NCBI RefSeq assembly: GCF_902493135.1
Contig: NZ_CABUOD010000055.1
Coordinates: 1-22,899 of the forward strand
Source: an uncultured Parabacteroides sp.
Lineage (GTDB): Bacteria; Bacteroidota; Bacteroidia; Bacteroidales; Tannerellaceae
Length of the DNA: 22,899 nucleotides
Direction of reading: 5' to 3'
In this document: one piece after another, positions 13,592-20,206 of the stretch
Layout: each line of letters opens with the position of its first letter
Numbering within the stretch: position 1 is the stretch's first letter
Translations under genes and position numbers: made by a program
The notes under the pieces: generated by a model
Databases searched by the model: none
The model's input: the letters and a program-made list of their open reading frames with translations, nothing else
What the model was told of the DNA's origin: nothing

Positions 13592-14365
13592 TTATTCAAT
13601 TGACAATTGATTTTTCAGCTGTGCCAAAAAGTCATAGTCCGTCACATCTATCTTGCACGGGACGAGCGAGGCATAGCCGCTGTCGAGCGCCAATGTGTCG
13701 TTGTCGGCATGGATCGGCTTGGCATTCTCGAACGCGCCGGCAAGCCAGAACACGGGTTCGCCCGCTGCGTTTTCCGACCGTTTGAATTCATTGGTCCAGC
13801 GTCCGTCCGCCTGCCGGCATACCTTCATCCCTTTCACGTTCGGGACATTGGGGACGTTCAGGTTCAGGTAAGTGCCATGCGGCAATCCTTCTTTTATGAT
13901 CCGCCGTGCAAGCATGCGCCCTAAGCGGCAGCTCTCGGTAAAGTCGGCATCCGCACGGTGGTCCAAGAGCGACACGCCCATCGAAGGGATGCCGAACACG
14001 CACCCTTCGGCAGCCGCGCCCATCGTTCCGGAATACTGGATGCAGATGGCATGGTTGCCGCCATGATTGATCCCGGAGGCCAACAGGTCGGGCTTGCGTT
14101 CCAGCACCTCGTTGATAGCCAGTTTCACGCAATCGACCGGAGTCCCGGTACAGCTATAAACCGTCAGTCCTTGTTCTTTCTTTACCAATGTGTACTTGAT
14201 CGGTACGAGCGAAGTGATCGCGCTTGCCATTCCCGAACGGGGCCCGTCGGGAGCAAATACCACAATATCCCCCAGATCCCTGAGGCACTCGGTGAGTTCT
14301 TTTATTCCTTTGGCTTCAACGCCGTCATCATTTGTAATCAGAATTAGCGGTCTGTCGTTCATCAT
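13592..14365 (-). CDS. surE: 5'/3'-nucleotidase SurE
   Basis: A 257-residue SurE phosphatase that removes phosphate from nucleoside monophosphates and short polyphosphates in a metal-dependent way; it is a stationary-phase survival protein in other bacteria. The metal-binding motif TNDDG is near residues 11-15. PDGPRSGMASAIT, SGTPVDCVKLA-type (here TGTPVDCVKLAIN), SGINHGGNHAICIQYSGTMGAA and FTESC follow in the family order. An in-frame extension upstream to 14455 exists, but it runs through a perfect -7 box (TATATTTG, minus, 14384-14391) and a 22-bp repeat array, so I take the ATG at 14365, which gives the usual length. It is co-transcribed with lpxB. Confidence 0.95.
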   Translation of the reverse strand: MMNDRPLILITNDDGVEAKGIKELTECLRDLGDIVVFAPDGPRSGMASAITSLVPIKYTLVKKEQGLTVYSCTGTPVDCVKLAINEVLERKPDLLASGINHGGNHAICIQYSGTMGAAAEGCVFGIPSMGVSLLDHRADADFTESCRLGRMLARRIIKEGLPHGTYLNLNVPNVPNVKGMKVCRQADGRWTNEFKRSENAAGEPVFWLAGAFENAKPIHADNDTLALDSGYASLVPCKIDVTDYDFLAQLKNQLSIE

Positions 14366-14383
14366 ATCTTTATTAATTGCACA

Positions 14384-14391
14384 CAAATATA
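14384..14391 (-). promoter_or_regulatory. -7 promoter box of surE-lpxB
   Basis: TATATTTG on the minus strand, a perfect TAnnTTTG, 18 bases upstream of the surE ATG at 14365. The tandem 22-bp repeats begin about 14 bases further upstream, in place of an ordinary -33 region. Confidence 0.5.
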
Positions 14392-14404
14392 CGGAAATTC
14401 TCAG

Positions 14405-14492
14405 AGTTCCCCGGCGAGAAAATAAATTTTCACCGGCAGGAAAATTTATTTTCACCGGCAGGAAACAAAAGTTTCATCGGCAGGGAACAGAG
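14405..14492. repeat. Four 22-bp tandem repeats
   Basis: Units begin at 14405, 14427, 14449 and 14471, each 22 bp. The best unit reads TTTTCACCGGCAGGAAAATT followed by TA; the outer units are degenerate. The junctions form small palindromes (GAAAAT..ATTTTC at 14418-14431 and again 22 bases on). There are no spacers, so it is not a CRISPR. The array sits immediately upstream of the surE promoter. Confidence 0.85.
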
Positions 14493-14537
14493 AGGGGAAG
14501 CAACGAGGGAGACGGACTTCCTTTACCGCCCCGAATA

Positions 14538-14604
14538 TAAAAAGCGCAGACTAACGCAGCGACTTATCCTTTTATGGATAACGACATCTGCGTTACTCTG
14601 CGCT
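14538..14604 (-). terminator. Terminator of rprX-rprY
   Basis: GCGCAGACTAACGCAG (14543-14558) pairs with CTGCGTTACTCTGCGC (14589-14604) with one mismatch, and an inner stem TTATCC/GGATAA closes the loop. On the minus strand the stem is followed directly by TTTTTATATTC. It is a strong intrinsic terminator 34 bases after the rprY stop. Confidence 0.85.
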
Positions 14605-14637
14605 CGTCCGCGTTGTTCGCGTCCGGTTAAGCTCCGA

Positions 14638-15369
14638 TTAAAGCACCTGGATGCCTTCTTCGCGGGCTGCTTCTTCTCCGGAAGGAGTGATCAGCTTGTA
14701 GCCCTTACCGTGAATGTTGATGATTTCGATTTTCGGATCATCCTTCAACAGTTTACGGAGTTTCGTGATATATACGTCCATGCTGCGGGCATTGAAGTAG
14801 TTATCGTCTACCCAGATTGTCTTCAGTGCATAATTACGTTCCAAGATTTCGTTTGCATGTGCGCAAAGAAGGCTCAGGAGTTCGCATTCCTTAGTTGTCA
14901 GCTTCGTGATCTTGTCGCCGATAGCCAATGTCTGTTTCTGGGTATCGAACAAGAAGTTCCCTAACTTGTAGAAAGGAATGTCTTTCATCTTCTTGCCTTT
15001 CACGCGGCGAAGGATCGCTTCGATACGGAGCAAGAGTTCTTCCATGCTGAAAGGCTTTGTCAGATAATCATCCGCACCGATTTTGAAACCTTCCAGGATA
15101 TCTTCCTTCATAGTCTTGGCCGTAAGGAAGATAACAGGGATATCAGGGTTGATAGAACGGATTTCCTGCGCCAGCGTGAAACCGTCTTTTTTCGGCATCA
15201 TCACGTCAAGTACGCAAAGGTCATATTTGCCTTTGGTGAAACCTTTGTAACCGGCTTCTCCATCGGAGAAGAGGTCAGTCACATAACCTTTTGCCTGCAA
15301 GTATTCTCTTAATAGCATACCCAGGTTCTCGTCGTCTTCGCAAAAGAAGATTTTTAGTTTTTCTTCCAT
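14638..15369 (-). CDS. rprY: Response regulator RprY (OmpR family)
   Basis: A 243-residue response regulator. The receiver domain covers about 1-122, with the acidic pair EDD at 11-13, the phosphorylated Asp55 in CVLDVMMPKKDG, Thr in FLTAKT and Lys in TKPFSMEE. The C-terminal winged-helix domain ends with YFNARSMDVYITKLRKLLKDDP...IHGKGYKLI. The whole sequence closely resembles RprY of Bacteroides fragilis as I remember it, which was found with RprX as a regulator affecting tetracycline response and later tied to stress genes in Porphyromonas. Its ATG lies 2 bases after the rprX stop. The C-terminus (TPSGEEAAREEGIQVL) is a short tail beyond the domain. Confidence 0.92.
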   Translation of the reverse strand: MEEKLKIFFCEDDENLGMLLREYLQAKGYVTDLFSDGEAGYKGFTKGKYDLCVLDVMMPKKDGFTLAQEIRSINPDIPVIFLTAKTMKEDILEGFKIGADDYLTKPFSMEELLLRIEAILRRVKGKKMKDIPFYKLGNFLFDTQKQTLAIGDKITKLTTKECELLSLLCAHANEILERNYALKTIWVDDNYFNARSMDVYITKLRKLLKDDPKIEIINIHGKGYKLITPSGEEAAREEGIQVL

Positions 15370-15371
15370 AA

Positions 15372-16925
15372 CTAACTTTTTATAAGAGGTAAAGTAATAA
15401 TAAATTTTGTTCCTACATTTCCGGAACCACTTTCGGCACGTATCGTACCTTTATGGTCCTCCACTATTTTACGGACGTAAGCGAGTCCGAGCCCGAACCC
15501 TTTCACGTCGTGTACGTTTCCTGTCGGTACGCGGAAGAAGCGGTCGAATACTTTCTTGAGGTATTCTTTCTTGATCCCGATACCGTTGTCCTCGATCGAT
15601 ATCAACAACTTGCCGTTCTCGTTCCAGGTGCGGCACATCAGCGTCAGCGGCACTTCGAGGCGGCGATACTTCACGGCGTTGTCCAACAGGTTGAACAGCA
15701 CGTTCGTGATGTGCATCTCATCCACGTAGATGTCCGAATCTTCCGCCTGCAGGTCGATGTCGATCGTGCCGTCATACTTCTCGACTTTCAGGGCGAATGT
15801 GTTGGCAACGCTTGCCAGCAAATCGTTCGCATCGACCTCCTTCAACTTGAGGGCTGCTTTCTGGCGTTCAAACAGCGACATTTGCAGCACCTTTTCCACC
15901 AGGAAGCCCAAACGTTTCGTCTCGTCGTTGATCACCCCGGAGATATGCTTGAACACGTCGGGGCTCTTCGTGATGTCCGAGTCCTTCAGCATCTGTGCGG
16001 CAAGCGAGATGGTCGAAACCGGCGTCTTCAGTTCGTGCGTCATATTGTTGATAAAATCATTCTTCATTTCCGAAAGTCGCTTCTGACGGAATACGATATA
16101 AATGGTAAAGATGAACGTCACCAAAAGTATCAGCGAGAAGATGATCGACGGTACGATAAATGTTACAGAACTCGAAATATAATCGCCCTTCGTCGGGAAA
16201 TACACTTTCAGGTAATTCTGTTTCGAAGGAGGATCGTTGGGGAATAACACCTGTTGAATCACGTCTGATACAGGAGGGATCTCCCCGTTCTGGTACACTA
16301 TATTTCCGTCTTTGTTAATAACAGAAAAGACGAACGGCAGGTTCAATCCATTGTTAATAAATTCTGATTTTAAGTAATTATTCAGCTTTTTAAAATCTAT
16401 CCTTTCTTCGATCGGCTTCAGGTTCGCCGTGTGCAAAATATTCAGAATCACTTCGTTAAACAATCCGCTCTGATACTGGTAGCGGCGTTTCAACGTTTGC
16501 TGCAAATCTTTTGACGTACTGACGATGCTGTTAGGCGCTTTATTGCTGCCCAGCGAAGAGAGCGGCTCGATCTTGCGTGTCCGGATGTCGCTATGGAACT
16601 CGATATGTTCGACGGTCCCGTCGGCATTGGTGAACTGCATCTTGTATTTTTTCTCGGTGATGATCCCCCCGCCGAGGTTGCTCTGTTCGTTCTGGTACAG
16701 ATAATTGTTGGCCTCGTCACGGCTGAGGTCTTCTTCCAGGTACCGGGCCGTTTCGTCAAGCTCCAGGTTTTTCGAGACTTGGTGCATCGATCGTTTGACA
16801 GTTTCATTGAACTGCTCGCTACTTTTTTTGAGTATGATGCTTACATATTTCACCTGCAAAAAGAGCAGACCGGCAAAGGCAAAAGCCATCACCACCGCAA
16901 GCAACCAAATCGTAGACTTCCTCAT
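15372..16925 (-). CDS. rprX: Sensor histidine kinase RprX
   Basis: A 517-residue inner-membrane histidine kinase. TM1 spans about 7-26 and TM2 about 255-279 (TFIVPSIIFSLILLVTFIF), enclosing a periplasmic sensor of about 225 residues with no known ligand. The dimerisation box is MTHELKTPVSTISLAAQML, with the phospho-accepting His297. The catalytic domain shows the N box (NVLFNLLDNAVKYR), the G1 box (DNGIGIK), the F box region (FDRFFRVPTGNVHDV) and the G2 box (GFGLGLAYV). All key residues are intact, so it should be active. It is the first gene of the rprX-rprY operon and divergent from the glsA-like gene. No HAMP domain is evident between TM2 and the kinase core. Confidence 0.92.
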   Translation of the reverse strand: MRKSTIWLLAVVMAFAFAGLLFLQVKYVSIILKKSSEQFNETVKRSMHQVSKNLELDETARYLEEDLSRDEANNYLYQNEQSNLGGGIITEKKYKMQFTNADGTVEHIEFHSDIRTRKIEPLSSLGSNKAPNSIVSTSKDLQQTLKRRYQYQSGLFNEVILNILHTANLKPIEERIDFKKLNNYLKSEFINNGLNLPFVFSVINKDGNIVYQNGEIPPVSDVIQQVLFPNDPPSKQNYLKVYFPTKGDYISSSVTFIVPSIIFSLILLVTFIFTIYIVFRQKRLSEMKNDFINNMTHELKTPVSTISLAAQMLKDSDITKSPDVFKHISGVINDETKRLGFLVEKVLQMSLFERQKAALKLKEVDANDLLASVANTFALKVEKYDGTIDIDLQAEDSDIYVDEMHITNVLFNLLDNAVKYRRLEVPLTLMCRTWNENGKLLISIEDNGIGIKKEYLKKVFDRFFRVPTGNVHDVKGFGLGLAYVRKIVEDHKGTIRAESGSGNVGTKFIITLPLIKS

Positions 16926-17239
16926 ATCAATAAATCTCTCGTTTTAATGTCACAAATAACGCGCCTTTTAATTTAATATTTACACAAAAAAGGTAAAAAC
17001 AGAACGCCTTATATGTTAAAAATGCATTACCAAAGGATGGCAATGTTCTTTCTATCTATTTTTAAGCTAATGCTTTACACCACTTCACAGGCGTATCTTC
17101 ATATCCTACGCGTTCCGTACTGACTAATAAGAACAGAAATGCAACGTAAATTGTTGTAGCCGACACTTAAAAACTTTTCCCGAAAGCATTGACTTTTAAT
17201 TATTAACTCTATCTTTGCCTCTTGTAAGAGTTACGTGAA
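16926..17239. other. Divergent intergenic region rprX / glsA-like
   Basis: No ORF or RNA gene is supported in these 314 bases. A good plus-strand promoter lies at its right end (17189-17217). For rprX on the minus strand only an imperfect box (GTTATTTG near 16950) is seen. The middle is AT-rich with no strong palindrome. Confidence 0.6.
17189..17217 (+). promoter_or_regulatory. Promoter of the glsA-glsB-like operon
   Basis: TTG (17189-17191) and TATCTTTG (17210-17217) are 18 bp apart, a near-ideal Bacteroidetes promoter. The predicted leader before ATG 17240 is only about 15-18 bases. Confidence 0.6.
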
Positions 17240-18064
17240 ATGACACAAGAAGGTATTACACAGATAGACATCAAACAGGTATTACAGCAAAAGGCGCCTT
17301 CGGCCGCCCGCAAGATTCCCGGCTTTGTGGTTGACTATCTGATCCGTACTGTTCATCAGGATGAGTTGAACGACATCCTCCGCCGGTATCACGATAAAGA
17401 CGGGGTAGCGTTCATGCAAGAGTTGATCGGATATTTTGACTTGAATCTGGAATTGGTAAACGAAGAGAATATTCCTGCCGGAGGCCGGTACATATTCGCC
17501 TCCAACCACCCGCTGGGCGGACTGGACGGGATTTGCCTGTCGGCCGTTATCGGCGGGCGTTTCGACGGGAAGATCCGCTACTTGGTGAATGACCTGCTGC
17601 TCTACCTGTCCAACCTGAGATCGATCTTCGTCCCCATCAACAAACACGGGGCGCAGGGGAAAAAGAACGCCGAGCTGATCGAAAAGGCCTATGCTTCGGA
17701 CAACCAGATCGTCACTTTCCCCGCCGGCTTATGCTCACGCAAGCAACACGGGAAGATACAGGACACCGAATGGAAGAAGTCGTTCATCCAAAAGGCCGTA
17801 GAATACCGGCGGGACGTCGTACCGGTGTTTTTCGAAGGACGCAACTCGAACTTTTTCTACCGTCTCGCCAACCTGCGGAAAGCATTGGGCATAAAGATGA
17901 ATTATGAAATGATCTACCTGCCCGACGAGATGTTCAAAAGCAAACACAAGACATACCGTATCCATTTCGGGAAGCCGATTCCCTGGCAAACCTTCGAGGA
18001 CAGCCGTAAACCGGCCGAATGGGCAGAGTGGGTGAAGGAAGTTGTCTATAATCTAAAGAAATAA
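17240..18064 (+). CDS. glsA: PlsC-type O-acyltransferase (GlsA-like, glycine lipid synthesis)
   Basis: A 274-residue acyltransferase of the PlsC/lysophospholipid family. The catalytic block is SNHPLGGLDG at 88-97, with N89, H90 and D96. The spacing is H-X5-D rather than the common H-X4-D, a variant I associate with OlsA/OlsF-type acyltransferases. Further family segments are FVPINKHGAQGKKN (near 130) and TFPAGLCSRKQHGK (near 160). No membrane span is obvious, so it probably acts at the inner face of the membrane. It lies 13 bases before a GNAT-like N-acyltransferase; in Bacteroides thetaiotaomicron such a pair (glsB, glsA) makes glycine lipids, this protein adding the ester-linked acyl chain. 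The name is by homology and gene order. Confidence 0.8.
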   Translation: MTQEGITQIDIKQVLQQKAPSAARKIPGFVVDYLIRTVHQDELNDILRRYHDKDGVAFMQELIGYFDLNLELVNEENIPAGGRYIFASNHPLGGLDGICLSAVIGGRFDGKIRYLVNDLLLYLSNLRSIFVPINKHGAQGKKNAELIEKAYASDNQIVTFPAGLCSRKQHGKIQDTEWKKSFIQKAVEYRRDVVPVFFEGRNSNFFYRLANLRKALGIKMNYEMIYLPDEMFKSKHKTYRIHFGKPIPWQTFEDSRKPAEWAEWVKEVVYNLKK

Positions 18065-18077
18065 TTGATTCTATCAT

Positions 18078-19043
18078 ATGCAAGACATTATCAAACCGAT
18101 TGACCGTGCTCTCCTGAAAGCGGAACTGACCGTGGACAAGAAACTGCGGAGGACCAACAAATCCAACAATGAGATATACATTGTCACAGCCCACGACTCT
18201 CCCAACGTGATGCAAGAGATCGGGCGGCTCAGGGAAATCGCTTTCCGGTATTACGGAGGCGGAACCGGCTTTCCTGTCGATATCGACGAATACGACACGA
18301 TGGACGATGCTTATCGCCAACTTATCGTGTGGAGCCCTGAAGACGAACAGATCCTGGGGGGGTACCGCTTCCTCTGCGGTTCGGATGTAAAATTCGACAA
18401 AACCGGCAAACCTATTTTAGCGACCTCTCATCTGTTTAATTTTTCCGAGAAGTTCAATAAAGAATATTTGCCGTACACGGTCGAGCTGGGCCGTTCGTTC
18501 GTGACGTTAGAATACCAGTCGACCCGTTCAGGCAGCGCGAAGGGATTGTTCGTGCTGGATAATCTCTGGGACGGCCTCGGAGCGCTTTCGGTGGTGGACC
18601 CCAGCTTGCAGTATTATTTCGGGAAGGTGACGATGTACAACACCTACAACTCCGAAGCCCGCAACATGATCCTGTATTTCCTGAACATGCACTTCCCCGA
18701 TCCGGAGAAGCTGATCACTCCGGTCTATCCCTTGGAAACAGGCACGGATCTGGAAAAGATGCAGGAGCTTTTCAAGTACGACAACTTCAAGGATAATTAT
18801 AAGGTATTGAACCAGGAGGTCCGTAAGTTCGGCATCAATGTGCCGCCGCTGGTCAATGCCTATATGAGCCTCTCCCCCAAGATGCGCGTATTCGGCACGG
18901 CCATCAACCATGAGTTTGGAGAAGTGGAAGAGACCGGCATACTGATCGCCATCGACGAGATCCTCGAAGACAAAAAGAAGCGTCATATCGAGACTTACCT
19001 GAACGAGGAAGGCAAATCGGCCGACCTGATACGCAATAGTTGA
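18078..19043 (+). CDS. glsB: GNAT-like N-acyltransferase (GlsB/OlsB-like)
   Basis: A 321-residue protein of the OlsB/hemolysin-like acyl transfer group, related in fold to acyl-homoserine-lactone synthases. Recognisable parts are VMQEIGRLREIAFRYYGGGTG (about 36-56), YDTMDDAYRQLIVW, a LGGYRFLCG strand, and YTVELGRSFVTLEYQ near 135-149, the acyl-donor binding and catalytic region. The GlsB function in Bacteroides is to attach an acyl chain to the amine of glycine, giving mono-acyl glycine that GlsA then esterifies. It follows the glsA-like gene by 13 bases in one operon. An acyl-ACP donor is expected from the family. The operon ends in a long palindrome (19054-19158). Confidence 0.82.
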   Translation: MQDIIKPIDRALLKAELTVDKKLRRTNKSNNEIYIVTAHDSPNVMQEIGRLREIAFRYYGGGTGFPVDIDEYDTMDDAYRQLIVWSPEDEQILGGYRFLCGSDVKFDKTGKPILATSHLFNFSEKFNKEYLPYTVELGRSFVTLEYQSTRSGSAKGLFVLDNLWDGLGALSVVDPSLQYYFGKVTMYNTYNSEARNMILYFLNMHFPDPEKLITPVYPLETGTDLEKMQELFKYDNFKDNYKVLNQEVRKFGINVPPLVNAYMSLSPKMRVFGTAINHEFGEVEETGILIAIDEILEDKKKRHIETYLNEEGKSADLIRNS

Positions 19044-19053
19044 AACGATATAT

Positions 19054-19158
19054 AAGAGCCAGGTACGCGGATGACGCGGATTAGACGGATTAAAACGGAT
19101 TTAATTATTTCATCCGTCAAGATCCGCTTAATCCGCGTCATCCGCGTACCTGGCTCTT
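19054..19158 (+). terminator. Long near-perfect palindrome acting as terminator
   Basis: Thirty bases at 19054-19083 (starting AAGAGCCAGGTACGCGG) pair without a mismatch with 19129-19158, and an imperfect stem continues inward through CGGAT words. The plus strand then reads TTTTTG, so it can terminate the glsA-glsB transcript. The arms consist of repeated CGCGGAT/CGGATTA words, suggesting a dispersed repeat rather than a simple terminator. It lies between convergent genes. Confidence 0.85.
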
Positions 19159-19177
19159 TTTGTATACTAACCTTAGA

Positions 19178-19762
19178 TTACTCTCCGCTCTTCTGTTTCT
19201 CCCACTCTCCGGCAATCTCCTCAAGCGCGTCGTACCATTCCTTTCCGAAACGGCGGATCAGCGGTTCTTTCAGGAACTTATAGACCGGAAGATTTTCTTT
19301 CTTACCTAACACCTCTGCTGCTTTGCAGATATTCCAGCGATTGTAATTAACCGCTTCGAACGTGTCGTACTTTTCCACACGTATCGGGTAAAGATGGCAG
19401 GAAACCGGTTTATAGAAAGAGAGCTTGCCTTCGCGATAGGCCTTCTCCACGGCACACTTGCAAGTTCCGTCCGTATCGTAGCAGGTAAAAACACAGTCCT
19501 TGCCGTTTACGATAGAAGTCACCAAGTCTCCCTCTTCATCAATATAGGCAACGCCTTGTTTCTTGATGATCTCCTTGGCTTTCGGCGCCAGGTCGTCCCA
19601 GATAACCGGAAGGGCCTTTTCCAGTTCGCCCACCTCTTCCTCCAGCAAGGGCGCACCGGAATCACCTTCCACGCAGCAAATGCCTTTGCAATGCGACAGA
19701 TCACATAAAAACCGGCGTTCGAGGACGTCGAGGCTGACCAAAGTATTGTCTATTTGAATCAC
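19178..19762 (-). CDS. DUF3109 cysteine-rich protein
   Basis: A 194-residue DUF3109 protein. Cysteines are clustered as in the CxxCxxCC-type iron/zinc-chelating families: FLCDLSHCKGICCVEGDSG near the N-terminus, then DCVFTCYDTDGTCKCAVE and a CHLYPIRVEKY segment near 122-132. This pattern suggests a metal or Fe-S site, but no activity is known to me. The start codon is GTG at 19762; the following MIQIDNTLVSLDVLERRF matches the family's usual N-terminus, so I keep it despite the lack of a ribosome site. Eight bases upstream begins an AT-rich repeat that separates it from the four-helix-bundle gene. Confidence 0.85.
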   Translation of the reverse strand: MIQIDNTLVSLDVLERRFLCDLSHCKGICCVEGDSGAPLLEEEVGELEKALPVIWDDLAPKAKEIIKKQGVAYIDEEGDLVTSIVNGKDCVFTCYDTDGTCKCAVEKAYREGKLSFYKPVSCHLYPIRVEKYDTFEAVNYNRWNICKAAEVLGKKENLPVYKFLKEPLIRRFGKEWYDALEEIAGEWEKQKSGE

Positions 19763-19769
19763 TGTATTA

Positions 19770-19801
19770 AATTAAGAATTAATAATTAAGAATTAAAAAA
19801 T
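19770..19801. repeat. AT-rich repeat, left side of the four-helix-bundle gene
   Basis: AATTAAGAATTAATAATTAA then GAATTAAAAAAT, 32 bases. Its inverted counterpart lies on the other side of the gene at 20167-20206, differing at about two positions, so the pair forms inverted repeats around the gene at 19803-20168. Confidence 0.75.
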
Positions 19802-19802
19802 A

Positions 19803-20168
19803 TTATTTAGTTATAGAGGATTTGACGGATTTGACGATGCTGACCAAGAGAGCGACTAATTCATTGCAATCGGCAGATAACGAATCATAAGCTTGTTGTT
19901 CCAAATAGTCCGTATCCTTCAAAAGATTCAGCCAATAACAAGTTTCATTGGCCTCCTTTAATGCAATACTCATTTTACTTACAAAATCAGCACTGCTTTG
20001 TGCATAATGCGCTTCTGCGACCAAAGCTCCTACGGCAGTTCCACTTCGCAGCATTTGCTTAGTCAAGACATATTCTTTTTTAGAATCGATTAAAAACTTG
20101 TATGCGTTCACTATACGAATAGCGAACGCATACGATTTAGTACGGATAACATTATCCCTTACTATCAT
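19803..20168 (-). CDS. Four-helix-bundle protein (23S rRNA-intervening-sequence type)
   Basis: A 121-residue all-helical protein of the four-helix-bundle family (TIGR02436-like), which includes ORFs found inside 23S rRNA intervening sequences. Recognisable motifs are the N-terminal KSYAFAIRIVNAYKFL, LTKQMLRSGTAVGALVAEAHYAQSSADFVSKMSIALKEANET near the middle, and YWLNLLKD. The family's function is unknown. It lies between gpmI and the DUF3109 gene, with AT-rich repeats in inverted orientation on both sides; the right one overlaps its ATG. It reads in the same direction as its neighbours but looks like an inserted cassette. No ribosome site is apparent apart from the AT-rich leader. Confidence 0.85.
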   Translation of the reverse strand: MIVRDNVIRTKSYAFAIRIVNAYKFLIDSKKEYVLTKQMLRSGTAVGALVAEAHYAQSSADFVSKMSIALKEANETCYWLNLLKDTDYLEQQAYDSLSADCNELVALLVSIVKSVKSSITK

Positions 20169-20206
20169 TTTTTAATTTTTAATTCTTAATTTTTAATTCT
20201 TAATTA
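20167..20206. repeat. AT-rich repeat at the gpmI stop codon
   Basis: The first 33 bases (20167-20199) are identical to 2228-2260. On the minus strand the gpmI reading frame ends inside it (AAG AAT TAA), and the ATG of the four-helix-bundle gene is at its other end. Confidence 0.85.

Noticed and set aside
14366..14455. Longer surE start giving 287 residues
   Set aside because: The extension crosses the -7 box and the tandem repeats and exceeds the family length by 30 residues.
14405..14492. CRISPR array
   Set aside because: The units are contiguous with no spacers and degenerate outward, and no cas gene is present.
16926..17239. tRNA or other structured RNA in the rprX/glsA intergenic region
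   Set aside because: No cloverleaf, no strong stem with a T-tract and no known RNA motif was seen.
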